Below, one piece after another: positions 26,158-34,502 of a DNA stretch of 64,000 bases. Below the pieces are notes generated by a model that was not told the origin of the DNA, searched no databases, and was given only the letters and a program-made list of their open reading frames with translations. The stretch comes from Lachnospiraceae bacterium (lineage in GTDB: Bacteria > Bacillota > Clostridia > Lachnospirales > Lachnospiraceae). The position numbers were made by a program, and so were the translations under genes. The stretch's first letter is position 1. Each line of letters opens with the position of its first letter. Location of the stretch: positions 58,996 through 122,995 of the forward strand of contig JAGKTQ010000001.1 of assembly GCA_021153325.1 (NCBI GenBank), given 5' to 3'.

Positions 26158-27753
26158 ATGAAATTAATGTTTATCGGTGCAGCCCATGAAGTGACAGGAA
26201 GTTGTCACTATATGGAAGCATGCGGAAAACATATTCTTGTAGATTTTGGAATGGAACAGGGAACAGATTATTATGAAAATGCAGAGTTACCAGTTCCGGA
26301 AGCACAGATTGATTATGTGCTCTTGACCCATGCACATGTAGACCATTCGGGAATGTTGCCATTACTTTATGCGAAAGGCTTTCGTGGTCAGATCTTTATG
26401 ACACATGCGACAGCAGACTTGTGTAGAATTATGTTAAGAGACTGTGCTCATATTCAGATGCAGGAAGCAGAATGGAAAAATCGAAAAGCGAAAAGGCATT
26501 CTGGAACAGAACCTTATGAACCGGTCTATACGATGGAGGATGCAGATGGCGTTATCAAGCATCTGGTAGCCTGTGAATATAATAGGAAAATACAGCTTTG
26601 CGAAGGGGTGGAAATACGTTTTACGGATGTAGGACATTTGCTTGGTTCCTCCAGCATTGAAGTATGGCTGACAGAAGAAAATATTACAAAGAAAATTGTA
26701 TTTTCGGGAGATATAGGAAATAAAAACCAACCACTGATAAAGGATCCGACAAAAACAGCAGAGGCAGATTATGTGGTAATGGAATCTACCTATGGTGATC
26801 GGATGCATGAGGTGTCAAAGCTGGATTATGTAAAAGAACTTGCGGCTATTATTCAGGAAACCTTTGATAAAGGCGGTAATGTAGTCATTCCTTCTTTTGC
26901 GGTAGGACGTACCCAGGAAATTTTGTATTTCCTAAGGAAGATCAAAGAAGAGGGAATGGTAAAAGGGCATGATGGCTTTCACGTATATGTGGATAGTCCA
27001 CTTGCCGTAGAGGCAACCGGTATTTTTGATAAAAATAAAATGGAATGTTTCGATGCAGAGGCAATGGAGCTGATACAAAAGAGAATCAATCCGATTGCAG
27101 TGCCGGGTCTAAGACTTTCCATTACCAGTGATGAATCCAAGGCGATCAACTTTGAAGAAGAACCAAAAGTCATTATCTCTGCTTCCGGTATGTGTGAAGC
27201 AGGACGTATTCGCCATCATTTAAAGCATAATCTATGGCGTCCAGAATGCACGATCCTTTTTGTAGGGTATCAGGCAAATGGTACACTTGGCAGGGCCATT
27301 GTAGAAGGTGCGAGCGAAGTAAAATTGTTCGGTGAAACAATAGAGGTGCGGGCGCAGATCAAGAAGCTTACCGGTTTGAGCGGTCATGCGGATAAGGCAG
27401 GATTGATTGAATGGCTGGAAGGCTTTGAAGAGAAACCGAAGAGAGTATTCGTAGTACATGGAGAAGATAGTGTATGTACTTCTTTTGCAGAATGCTTAAA
27501 GATTGAGCATGGACAGAGGGCATATGCGCCTTATAGTGGTACGGTGTTCAATATGCTCAGTAATAAGCTGGAATACGAAGCAGAACCAATTGCAGTTGTA
27601 AAGAAAAAGAAAGCGGTCTCCGATGTCTTTTCAAGACTTTTGGCAGCAGGACAGCGCCTTATGGAAGTTATCCGCAAGAACGAGGGTGGAGCAAACAAAG
27701 ACTTGGCGAAGTTTGCTGATCAGATCAATTCACTCTGTGATAAATGGAGTTAA
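26158..27753 (+). CDS. MBL-fold beta-CASP RNA-processing exonuclease-like protein
   Basis: A 531-aa metallo-beta-lactamase fold with a beta-CASP domain, as in CPSF73/YsgA-type nucleases. Motif 2 LTHAHVDHSGMLPLL, motif 3/4 VGHLLGSSSIEVWL and FSGDIGN, then the beta-CASP motifs MESTYGDR, IPSFAVGRTQEIL, ISASGMCEAGRIRHHLKHNL and the terminal VHGEDSV. A conserved metal-dependent RNase is expected, probably in RNA processing. GGGAGG precedes the ATG. Confidence 0.92.
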   Translation: MKLMFIGAAHEVTGSCHYMEACGKHILVDFGMEQGTDYYENAELPVPEAQIDYVLLTHAHVDHSGMLPLLYAKGFRGQIFMTHATADLCRIMLRDCAHIQMQEAEWKNRKAKRHSGTEPYEPVYTMEDADGVIKHLVACEYNRKIQLCEGVEIRFTDVGHLLGSSSIEVWLTEENITKKIVFSGDIGNKNQPLIKDPTKTAEADYVVMESTYGDRMHEVSKLDYVKELAAIIQETFDKGGNVVIPSFAVGRTQEILYFLRKIKEEGMVKGHDGFHVYVDSPLAVEATGIFDKNKMECFDAEAMELIQKRINPIAVPGLRLSITSDESKAINFEEEPKVIISASGMCEAGRIRHHLKHNLWRPECTILFVGYQANGTLGRAIVEGASEVKLFGETIEVRAQIKKLTGLSGHADKAGLIEWLEGFEEKPKRVFVVHGEDSVCTSFAECLKIEHGQRAYAPYSGTVFNMLSNKLEYEAEPIAVVKKKKAVSDVFSRLLAAGQRLMEVIRKNEGGANKDLAKFADQINSLCDKWS

Positions 27754-27792
27754 AATAAGGGAAAAAGCAAGTAAGGAAGGAATGTAAGACAG

Positions 27793-28641
27793 ATGAGTTT
27801 GGCAGATAAAATATTTATTGATATGTGTACAGACATTTTGGAGAATGGCACGAGCACAGAAGGGGAGAAGGTACGTCCTCATTGGGCGGATGGAACTCCG
27901 GCTTACACCATTAAAAAATTTGGTGTAGTAAACCGCTATGATCTGCGGAAAGAATTTCCGCTTCTGACATTGCGTAAAACAGCATTAAAAAGTGCAACAG
28001 ATGAGATGCTTTGGATATGGCAGCAGAAATCGAATAATATCCATGATCTGCACAGCCATATATGGGATGAGTGGGCAGATGAAAATGGCTCTATCGGAAA
28101 AGCATATGGATATCAGATGGGGGTAAAGCATCAATATAAAGAAGGCATGATGGATCAGGTAGACAGGGTCATTTATGATTTAAAAAATAATCCGTTCAGT
28201 CGTCGTATTATTACGAATATTTATGTACATCAGGATCTGGCAGAGATGAATCTCTATCCGTGTGCATATAGTATGACATTTAATGTTACCCAGAGAAAGG
28301 GAGAGGATACATTGACTTTGAACGCCATTTTGAATCAGCGTTCTCAGGATATCCTCACAGCCAACAACTGGAATGTAGCGCAGTATGCAGTGCTTGTCCA
28401 TATGATGGCACAAGTGTGTGGTATGCAGGTTGGCGAGCTTGTGCATGTTATTGCAGATGCTCATATTTATGACAGACATATACCAATTGTCAAAGAGCTG
28501 ATCACAAGAGAAAGTTATGACGCACCAACCTTTTGGCTGAATCCCGAAATAACAGATTTTTATAAATTTACACGAGATGATGTCAAAGTAGAAAATTATA
28601 TAACAGGACCACAGGTGAAAGATATACCGGTCGCAATTTAG
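27793..28641 (+). CDS. thyA: Thymidylate synthase
   Basis: A 282-aa ThyA, dUMP to dTMP with methylene-tetrahydrofolate. It has SRRIITN (phosphate arginines) and the catalytic Cys in LYPCAYSM. QRSQDIL, NNWNVAQYAVLVHMMAQV, DAHIYDRHI and the C-terminal VAI follow. The His after the catalytic Pro-Cys (PCH in E. coli) is Ala here, and the LGLPFN segment is LTANNWN, marking a divergent subgroup. It sits 9 nt before folA, with which it shares the folate cycle. Confidence 0.95.
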   Translation: MSLADKIFIDMCTDILENGTSTEGEKVRPHWADGTPAYTIKKFGVVNRYDLRKEFPLLTLRKTALKSATDEMLWIWQQKSNNIHDLHSHIWDEWADENGSIGKAYGYQMGVKHQYKEGMMDQVDRVIYDLKNNPFSRRIITNIYVHQDLAEMNLYPCAYSMTFNVTQRKGEDTLTLNAILNQRSQDILTANNWNVAQYAVLVHMMAQVCGMQVGELVHVIADAHIYDRHIPIVKELITRESYDAPTFWLNPEITDFYKFTRDDVKVENYITGPQVKDIPVAI

Positions 28642-28650
28642 GAGGAAAAC

Positions 28651-29145
28651 ATGAATTTAATAGTAGCAGTAGACGAAAACTGGGCAATCGGATATAAAAA
28701 TGAATTGCTTGTAAGAATTCCAAATGACCACAAAATGTTCCGTCAGATGACGACTGGTAAGGTAGTTGTTCTTGGAAGAAAGACGTTAGAGACTTTCCCA
28801 CAGGGCATGCCCCTTCCAAACAGAACGAATATCATTTTATCCAAATCAGAAGATTATAAGGTAAAAGATGCGATTGTAGTGCATTCTGTTGAAGAACTTC
28901 TGGAAGAATTAAAAAAATATAACAGTGAAGATGTTTATATCATCGGCGGAGAAAGCATCTATAGACAAATGCTTCCTTACTGCGACACGGCACATGTCAC
29001 GAAAATAGACCATGCTTACGAAGCTGACACTTACTTTCCGAACCTTGATGAAGATGCGGATTGGACGATCACTGCTGACAGCGACGAGCAGATTTATTTC
29101 GATTTGACTTATCACTTTATAAAGTACGAAAAAATTAATAAATAA
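28651..29145 (+). CDS. folA: Dihydrofolate reductase
   Basis: A 164-aa DHFR that regenerates tetrahydrofolate after the ThyA reaction. MNLIVAVDENWAIGYKNELLVRIPND carries the Met20-like loop and the catalytic acidic residue (Asp, in IPND). VVLGRKTLETFP, the NADPH loop VYIIGGESIYRQML and the late ITADSDEQIYFDLTYHF are typical. TTTAGGAGG precedes the ATG. No terminator follows directly; the palindromic element at 29162 begins 17 nt downstream. Confidence 0.96.
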   Translation: MNLIVAVDENWAIGYKNELLVRIPNDHKMFRQMTTGKVVVLGRKTLETFPQGMPLPNRTNIILSKSEDYKVKDAIVVHSVEELLEELKKYNSEDVYIIGGESIYRQMLPYCDTAHVTKIDHAYEADTYFPNLDEDADWTITADSDEQIYFDLTYHFIKYEKINK

Positions 29146-29161
29146 TCATGACAAACTGTAT

Positions 29162-29331
29162 GGTCTTACCATAACCTAAGCTGGGCGTGCTATACGTTGT
29201 CAGGAGACCATTGGAAAACGCCGGCACTTGGCTTGCGTTCTATGCAAGCCTATGTGTCCGCTGCGTTTGGAATTGAGCGAAAGCGCGTCTTTTGACAACG
29301 TATAGCACGCCCACCGCCTTATTCCAAGACC
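29162..29331. repeat. 170-nt nested palindromic element
   Basis: A long palindrome in a 285-nt intergenic gap. The outer ends GGTCTT (29162-29167) and AAGACC (29326-29331) are inverted. A perfect 20-bp inverted repeat, GGGCGTGCTATACGTTGTCA, lies at 29183-29202 with its complement at 29293-29312. The inside holds further stems: AAACGC/GCGTTT, GGCAC/GTGTCC and GGCTTGC/GCAAGCC around 29226-29250. It is clearly richer in GC than its surroundings, and TAT flanks both ends. No coding capacity. It could be a MITE-like element or a structured RNA. Confidence 0.85.
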
Positions 29332-29366
29332 TATCGCAATTTATCAGAATTTTTCCCATACTTCCC

Positions 29367-29392
29367 TTGACTTTTGAATACAAAAGTATAAT
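29367..29392 (+). promoter_or_regulatory. Promoter region of ilvE
   Basis: TTGACT (29367-29372) and TATAAT (29387-29392) lie 14 nt apart, shorter than usual. TAATAA at 29389 would give 16 nt. Confidence 0.4.
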
Positions 29393-29430
29393 AATTGAAA
29401 AAAATGCATCGAGAGGAGCAGTAAAATACA

Positions 29431-30456
29431 ATGGAAAAGAAGAATATTGACTGGAGCAACTTAGGCTTCGGCTATATACAAACAGAAAAACGTTATGTTT
29501 CTAATTATAAAAATGGAGCTTGGGATGATGGCGTGCTGACGGAAGATGCTAACGTTGTTATCAGCGAATGTGCTGGTGTTCTCCAGTATGCACAGACTGT
29601 TTTTGAAGGATTAAAAGCATACACTACAGAGGATGGTCATATTGTAACTTTCCGTCCTGACTTAAATGCAGAGCGTTTGGAATCTTCTGCAAAGAGATTG
29701 GAAATGCCTGTATTCCCAAAAGAGAAATTTTTAGATGCTATTGATAAAGTTGTAGCAGCAAATGAAGCTTATGTACCACCTTACGGTTCAGGTGCTACTC
29801 TTTATCTTCGTCCATATATGTTCGGAAGCAATCCTGTTATCGGTGTAAAACCTGCAGATGAATATCAGTTCCGTGTTTTTGGAACACCAGTAGGACCTTA
29901 TTTCAAGGGTGGCGCAAAACCATTGACAATCCGTGTTAGCGATTTTGACCGTGCAGCACCAAACGGAACAGGAAATATCAAAGCTGGTCTGAACTATGCC
30001 ATGAGCTTACATGCTATCGTTTCTGCTCATAAAGAAGGTTTTGATGAGAATATGTATTTAGACCCGAAGACAAGAACAAAAGTTGAAGAAACTGGTGGAG
30101 CTAACTTCTTATTTGTAACAAAAGACGGAAAGGTCGTAACACCGAAGTCTGACAGTATTCTTCCTTCCATTACACGTCGTTCTCTTCTTTATGTAGCAAA
30201 AGAATACCTTGGATTAGAAGTGGAAGAGAGAGAGATTCTTTTCGAGGAAGTAAAAGATATGGCAGAATGTGGTCTTTGCGGTACTGCAGCAGTTATTTCT
30301 CCAGTAGGAAAGATTGTAGACCATGGCAAAGAAATCTGCTTACCAAGCGGTATGACAGAAATGGGACCGACAACAAAGAAATTATATGAAACACTTACAG
30401 GTATTCAGATGGGACGCATCGAAGCACCAGAAGGATGGATTCGTGTAATCAAATAA
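29431..30456 (+). CDS. ilvE: Branched-chain amino acid aminotransferase
   Basis: A 341-aa fold-type IV PLP aminotransferase, the last step of Leu/Ile/Val synthesis and the first of their breakdown. Features: QTVFEGLKAYTTEDG, RPDLNAERL, LYLRPYMFGS, TGNIKAGLNYAMSLHA (PLP lysine region), YLDPKTRTKVEETGGANFLFV, and CGTAAVISPVGKI. A GAGAGGAGCAG site precedes the ATG. It is monocistronic, with its own terminator. Confidence 0.95.
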   Translation: MEKKNIDWSNLGFGYIQTEKRYVSNYKNGAWDDGVLTEDANVVISECAGVLQYAQTVFEGLKAYTTEDGHIVTFRPDLNAERLESSAKRLEMPVFPKEKFLDAIDKVVAANEAYVPPYGSGATLYLRPYMFGSNPVIGVKPADEYQFRVFGTPVGPYFKGGAKPLTIRVSDFDRAAPNGTGNIKAGLNYAMSLHAIVSAHKEGFDENMYLDPKTRTKVEETGGANFLFVTKDGKVVTPKSDSILPSITRRSLLYVAKEYLGLEVEEREILFEEVKDMAECGLCGTAAVISPVGKIVDHGKEICLPSGMTEMGPTTKKLYETLTGIQMGRIEAPEGWIRVIK

Positions 30457-30474
30457 TCAGTCGCATGAGAACAG

Positions 30475-30507
30475 GGACATATAGTGTTTGCTATATGTCC
30501 TTTTTTG
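30475..30507 (+). terminator. Terminator of ilvE
   Basis: GGACATATAG (30475-30484) pairs with CTATATGTCC (30491-30500), then six U. Confidence 0.9.
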
Positions 30508-30516
30508 TTTTAAAAA

Positions 30517-31788
30517 TTAACCCGGTTCTGCAATGCGGCTGACTCCAACATAAATATTGGAAATTTCATACCAGGTAGGATAATCTACAACGCCTGTTGC
30601 CGGGATATTGAAAATTGTCTGGAATGCACGGACAGCATTTGCTGTATTTTGACCGAAAATGCCATCAACTGCAATTTTAGGAATTGCTGGATAGTTTTGT
30701 GCAATACGGTTCAGCTGTTCCTGCATTTGGCTTACTTTTTCACCAGAAGAGCCGATCGTAAGGTTGTAGCCGGGCCAGGAGGAAGGAACACCGGAAACTT
30801 GTGTGGCGGTATTGATATACATGTCATTGCCAAAATAATATCGTATGATCTCAATAGCAGAGTAGCCTTCTTCAGCTAAGTATTGGGAACCCCACTGGCT
30901 TAAGCCTTCACATGTGACACGCTTGCCATCACAATAGGAAGCTAAAATTGGCTGACGTACGCCGGGACGGGAGAGATAATTTGCAAACACCGTATCTACA
31001 AGATAATCAATATTTGTAAAAATATTGCGTCCATAAATCCATTTTTGATCATAGGCGGTGGAGCTTGTAATTGTAAAATCGTAGCCCTTGTTGCGGTACC
31101 ATTCGGTATACACTCGATTCAAGGTAAAGGACATGATCGTTAGAACATTGGCATAGAGAGCACTTTCAGGCCAAGTCGCATAAATTTCACAGGAAGCTAC
31201 ATTTTTGATATAGTCCTTGTACCGTACATAGTAATTGGGGGCGCTGGCATCATTGGGGTCACCATCATGTACAATAATAAATTCTGGAATGACGACACGG
31301 CTCAATACGATTTCGCCGGTTTCGTTCGTTGGCTTGATCTCATCCTCTGGAATTTTGGGAGGATAATCATAATAGAGGGTGTGAGGACCAATATTGATAT
31401 CTTCTTCAGAACCGGTGGAAACTTCGGTTGGAGGAAGTTCTACAGGCTGAATGGAAGTGACTTCCGGCAAAATTTCAGAGCCGGATATGATGACCGTTTC
31501 ATAGCCGGGAGCAGATACCCGTATATTATATTCGGAATAAGGTCTTGGAGAACCCGGCTCAAGGCTATAAGCAAGTGGGGGCGCCGGAAGCTCAATGACC
31601 GATGTCTGACCGGAGGAATCGGTAGTAAGTTGTTGAATTGGATTTTCGGGGGCAGCGGTATAATAAATGGTAACGGTCGCACCGGGAATAGGAATCATGC
31701 CCAGAGTGGAAGTTACTTGAATCCGCAGTCCGCCTTCGTCCGGGTGTTCCGTCTGCGAAGCACGTGTGGAAAAAGAATAAACAGACAT
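30517..31788 (-). CDS. SpoIID-like / peptidoglycan-binding protein
   Basis: A 423-aa protein without a signal peptide. N-terminal beta-rich repeats come first (residues 20-110, RIQVTSTLGMIPIPGATVTIYY; SEYNIRVSAPGYETVIISG, like carboxypeptidase-regulatory folds). A middle region resembles SpoIID (VRYKDYIKNVASCEIYATWPESALYANVLTIMSFTLNRVY; CDGKRVTCEGLSQWGSQYLAEEGYSAIEIIRYYFGNDM). The C-terminus is a PG_binding_1 domain (IGSSGEKVSQMQEQLNRIA, IFGQNTANAVRAFQ). SpoIID-type proteins cleave peptidoglycan in sporulation. A mother-cell or spore-coat role is supported by a sigma-K-like promoter upstream. Confidence 0.75.
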   Translation of the reverse strand: MSVYSFSTRASQTEHPDEGGLRIQVTSTLGMIPIPGATVTIYYTAAPENPIQQLTTDSSGQTSVIELPAPPLAYSLEPGSPRPYSEYNIRVSAPGYETVIISGSEILPEVTSIQPVELPPTEVSTGSEEDINIGPHTLYYDYPPKIPEDEIKPTNETGEIVLSRVVIPEFIIVHDGDPNDASAPNYYVRYKDYIKNVASCEIYATWPESALYANVLTIMSFTLNRVYTEWYRNKGYDFTITSSTAYDQKWIYGRNIFTNIDYLVDTVFANYLSRPGVRQPILASYCDGKRVTCEGLSQWGSQYLAEEGYSAIEIIRYYFGNDMYINTATQVSGVPSSWPGYNLTIGSSGEKVSQMQEQLNRIAQNYPAIPKIAVDGIFGQNTANAVRAFQTIFNIPATGVVDYPTWYEISNIYVGVSRIAEPG

Positions 31789-31816
31789 ACTAAAACCTCT
31801 GTATTTTACTTAACAT

Positions 31817-31844
31817 TACTATATGCAAAACATAGTATTTGTGT
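31817..31844 (-). promoter_or_regulatory. Possible sigma-K (sporulation) promoter
   Basis: On the - strand, AC (31844-31843), 17 nt, CATATAGTA (31825-31817) matches the Bacillus sigma-K pattern AC-N16/17-CATANNNTA, 29 nt before the ATG at 31788. A vegetative -35/-10 pair is not evident. Short motifs like this occur by chance. Confidence 0.4.
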
Positions 31845-31888
31845 TTGTTTTATTAGGAAAATTTTACAAATTGATAACAAGAAGAACA

Positions 31889-31916
31889 TTGCAATTGTAA
31901 AGATTCCATGTATAAT
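31889..31916 (+). promoter_or_regulatory. Promoter of the sufC/sufB-like operon
   Basis: TTGCAA (31889-31894), 16-nt spacer, TATAAT (31911-31916). Confidence 0.65.
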
Positions 31917-31951
31917 GGAGGTAATTGCAAGAAAGAGGAAAGGACAGTAAT

Positions 31952-32680
31952 ATGCTTAAGGTAGAAAATTTGAATTTCCAGATTACAGAGGATGGAAAAA
32001 CAAAAAAAATTATAGATGATGTCAGTTTTGAAGTGGCAGATGGAGAACTTTTAGTGATCACAGGACCAAATGGCGGTGGTAAATCCACACTTGCTAAGCT
32101 TCTTATGGGCGTGGAAAAAGCAGATTCCGGCAGGATCTTTTTAGATGGAGAAGAAATTACGGATTACGATATTAATCATAGAGCAAATGCAGGACTTGGA
32201 TTTGCATTTCAGCAGCCACCACGATTTAAGGGAATGACGGTAGAAAAACTGCTTTCTTTAGCAGCAGGAAAACAATTGCCGACAGCGGTATGCTGTAAAT
32301 TATTAAGTAATGTAGGATTGTGTGCAAAAGAATATATTAACCGTCAGGTAGATGCTACATTATCAGGTGGTGAAATGAAACGAATCGAGATCGCAACGGC
32401 AATGGCAAAGGAGCATAAGATTTGCATTTACGATGAGCCAGAAGCAGGCATCGATTTATGGAGCTTTACTATGCTCGTAAAACAGTTTGAAAAAATTCAC
32501 AAAGAGAAAAAAGAAAGTATTATCATTATCTCCCATCAGGAGCGGATCATTAATATGGCAGACCGCATTATGGTAATTAAAGACGGAAAAGTGGAAAAGA
32601 CAGGTCAAAAAGAAGAAGTCATGCAGGGGTTATTTATGGACAACCCTGTCTGTGGCTGTATGGATGAGGAATCTTGCTAA
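31952..32680 (+). CDS. sufC: Fe-S cluster assembly ATPase SufC-like
   Basis: A 242-aa ABC ATPase of the SufC type, which drives Fe-S scaffold changes without a membrane partner. Walker A GPNGGGKSTLAK, Q-loop FAFQQPPRFKGMTVEKLL (the QQPP segment is typical of SufC), signature LSGGEMKR, Walker B KICIYDEPEAGIDLWS and switch ISHQERI. The C-terminus ends with a Cys-rich tail CGCMDEESC. The ATG at 31952 follows GAGGAAAGGAC; a TTG 27 nt upstream is less likely. A SufB/D-like gene follows after 18 nt. Confidence 0.9.
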   Translation: MLKVENLNFQITEDGKTKKIIDDVSFEVADGELLVITGPNGGGKSTLAKLLMGVEKADSGRIFLDGEEITDYDINHRANAGLGFAFQQPPRFKGMTVEKLLSLAAGKQLPTAVCCKLLSNVGLCAKEYINRQVDATLSGGEMKRIEIATAMAKEHKICIYDEPEAGIDLWSFTMLVKQFEKIHKEKKESIIIISHQERIINMADRIMVIKDGKVEKTGQKEEVMQGLFMDNPVCGCMDEESC

Positions 32681-32698
32681 AAGAAAGGTGGTAGAAAT

Positions 32699-33625
32699 AT
32701 GGTAATGGATGAAACAGCAAAAGCTGTGCTTGATGTGATAAATGGAGAAGAATTTAAAGAAGAAGGTGCTTACAATGTTCGTTACAATGGACAGGCACTT
32801 TGTCACGGGGATACAGAGCATGTGAAGATCAAAAAACGAGAAGACGGAAAGAATGGTATTGATGTTTATATTAGTGGAGAAGCGAAGGAGGAGCGACTTC
32901 ATATTCCGGTAGTCGTATCGGTATCTGGAATGACAGATGAAGTGTACAATGATTTTTATGTTGGCGCAGGAGCAGATGTGACGATCGTAGCAGGCTGCGG
33001 CATTCACAATGCAGGATGTAATGACAGCCGTCATGATGGTATACATACTTTTCATGTAGAAAAGGGTGCAAATGTGCGTTATGAAGAAAAGCATTATGGT
33101 GAAGGAGAAGGAACAGGAGAACGTATCTTAAATCCGGTCACAAAGATCATTTTGGAAGAAGATGCAGTGTTTACTTTAGATACTTCCCAAATCAAAGGTG
33201 TGGATTCTACAGTAAGAAAGACAGAAGTGATTCTAGGAAAAGGAAGTAAATTGTTTGTTACAGAAAAGCTGATGACGCACGGGGAACAGAGCGCAGTATC
33301 CAATATGGATGTAGTACTGAAAGGAGAGGACAGTAGCGCGCAGATCATTTCCAGATCGGTGGCAGATGGAAAGAGCAGACAGGTCTTCCATCCAAGAGCA
33401 ATCGGAGAGAATTTATGTCATGCACATATTCAGTGTGACTCCATTATTATGGATCATGCACAAGTCGCATCTATTCCGGAAATTGATGCAAAGCATATTG
33501 ATGCAGCAATCATTCATGAGGCAGCCATCGGAAGAATTAATAATGAACAGCTTTTGAAGCTGCGTACCTTCGGAATGACAGAAGAAGAGGCAGAGGCAGT
33601 TATTATAGAGGCATTTTTAAATTAA
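32699..33625 (+). CDS. SufB/SufD-like Fe-S scaffold protein
   Basis: A 308-aa right-handed beta-helix protein of the SufBD family. It shows the core ADVTIVAGCGIHNAGCNDSRHDGIHTFHVEKGANVRY and RQVFHPRAIGENLCHAHIQCDSIIMDH. The C-terminal helices are HIDAAIIHEAAIGRINNEQLLKLRTFGMTEEEAEAVIIEAFL. It is much shorter than E. coli SufB (about 495 aa). With sufC alone as partner it matches the minimal two-gene SUF/SMS type. Cys residues at GCGIHNAGC are candidate ligands. Confidence 0.87.
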   Translation: MVMDETAKAVLDVINGEEFKEEGAYNVRYNGQALCHGDTEHVKIKKREDGKNGIDVYISGEAKEERLHIPVVVSVSGMTDEVYNDFYVGAGADVTIVAGCGIHNAGCNDSRHDGIHTFHVEKGANVRYEEKHYGEGEGTGERILNPVTKIILEEDAVFTLDTSQIKGVDSTVRKTEVILGKGSKLFVTEKLMTHGEQSAVSNMDVVLKGEDSSAQIISRSVADGKSRQVFHPRAIGENLCHAHIQCDSIIMDHAQVASIPEIDAKHIDAAIIHEAAIGRINNEQLLKLRTFGMTEEEAEAVIIEAFLN

Positions 33626-33633
33626 TATTTTAG

Positions 33634-33666
33634 AAAAAAAGCTCCCGTAAAAAGGGAGCTTTTTTA
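33634..33666. terminator. Bidirectional terminator
   Basis: AAAAAAAGCTCCC pairs with GGGAGCTTTTTT around a GTAAAAA loop. It ends the suf operon on + and the ABC permease operon on -. Confidence 0.9.
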
Positions 33667-33671
33667 TGCCA

Positions 33672-34502
33672 TTAATCTAAATTCAGTTTCTTTTTCATGA
33701 TCCATTCTGTCAGGAAGAAGAAGCCAACGCTGAAAAGGATGGTCTCTCCGAGTGAAAAGTACATCAGTGGCCCAAAAGAAGTGAAACTCGCGTTTAATGC
33801 GGTAGAGAACATCAGTGGAGCCTGTACAATGTAATTCACGATCTGCAAAACAGTATAAATACCAATATAGCTTATAATAGAACCAAATACTTTATGCTTT
33901 TGGAAAAGCTGTCCCAAAGAAATGGCAGCATAAATCGTAAGAATACTGGAAAGTGGTCCTAAAATGCAGTCCAGTACTAAAATGACTACAAATGGAACAA
34001 AACTAATACCTAACGTTTCTTTAAACTCAGGACTGGTCATGATTTCCAAAAGAGTTATCAAAATATCTCCAACAGAATCAAAGAATGACATCATGTCTGC
34101 ACCTGATGCGGTAGCCGCTGCGAAGATCAGGCATACAACACTGAATATGATGACCAGTGCAGTAATGATAGTCCACACATAGGAAACAACTAATTTTGAA
34201 AAAATTAAAGCTTTCTGTTTGACCGGAAGTGTATGCATCAGATACCCTTCATCCGTATACATGTTTTTATAAAAACGTACTGCTGTATAGATAGTTGTAA
34301 CAAAGCTGATCACAATAATGGAAATATAGTAGGACATCAGTACGAACATTCCCATTGCCTGAATAAATGGATTATCGATTTCCCATATTTGGGCACGGAG
34401 CACAAATATTCCAAATAAAGTAAAGATAAAAAGAAATAAATTTACAAAGGCAGGAATTTTCCAAAAGGAACGCCATTCATATTTTATTAATTTACTTAAC
34501 AT
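33672..34502 (-). CDS. ABC-2-type permease of a GntR-linked transporter
   Basis: A 276-aa membrane protein with six to seven hydrophobic segments (start KLIKYEWRSFWKIPAFVNLFLFIFTLFGIFVL). It resembles the integral subunit of YtrA-type ABC systems. It overlaps the ATPase gene by 7 nt, so the two are co-translated. The substrate is unknown; such systems often respond to cell-wall stress or bacteriocins. Confidence 0.75.
   Translation of the reverse strand: MLSKLIKYEWRSFWKIPAFVNLFLFIFTLFGIFVLRAQIWEIDNPFIQAMGMFVLMSYYISIIVISFVTTIYTAVRFYKNMYTDEGYLMHTLPVKQKALIFSKLVVSYVWTIITALVIIFSVVCLIFAAATASGADMMSFFDSVGDILITLLEIMTSPEFKETLGISFVPFVVILVLDCILGPLSSILTIYAAISLGQLFQKHKVFGSIISYIGIYTVLQIVNYIVQAPLMFSTALNASFTSFGPLMYFSLGETILFSVGFFFLTEWIMKKKLNLD

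Noticed and set aside
29162..29331. tRNA or known riboswitch in the palindrome
   Set aside because: No cloverleaf, no CCA end and no recognised aptamer core; the long perfect outer stem does not fit.
31267..31950. A 227-codon + strand frame opposite the SpoIID-like gene
   Set aside because: Composition is unlike a protein here, it has no ribosome binding site, and the - strand frame has recognisable domains.
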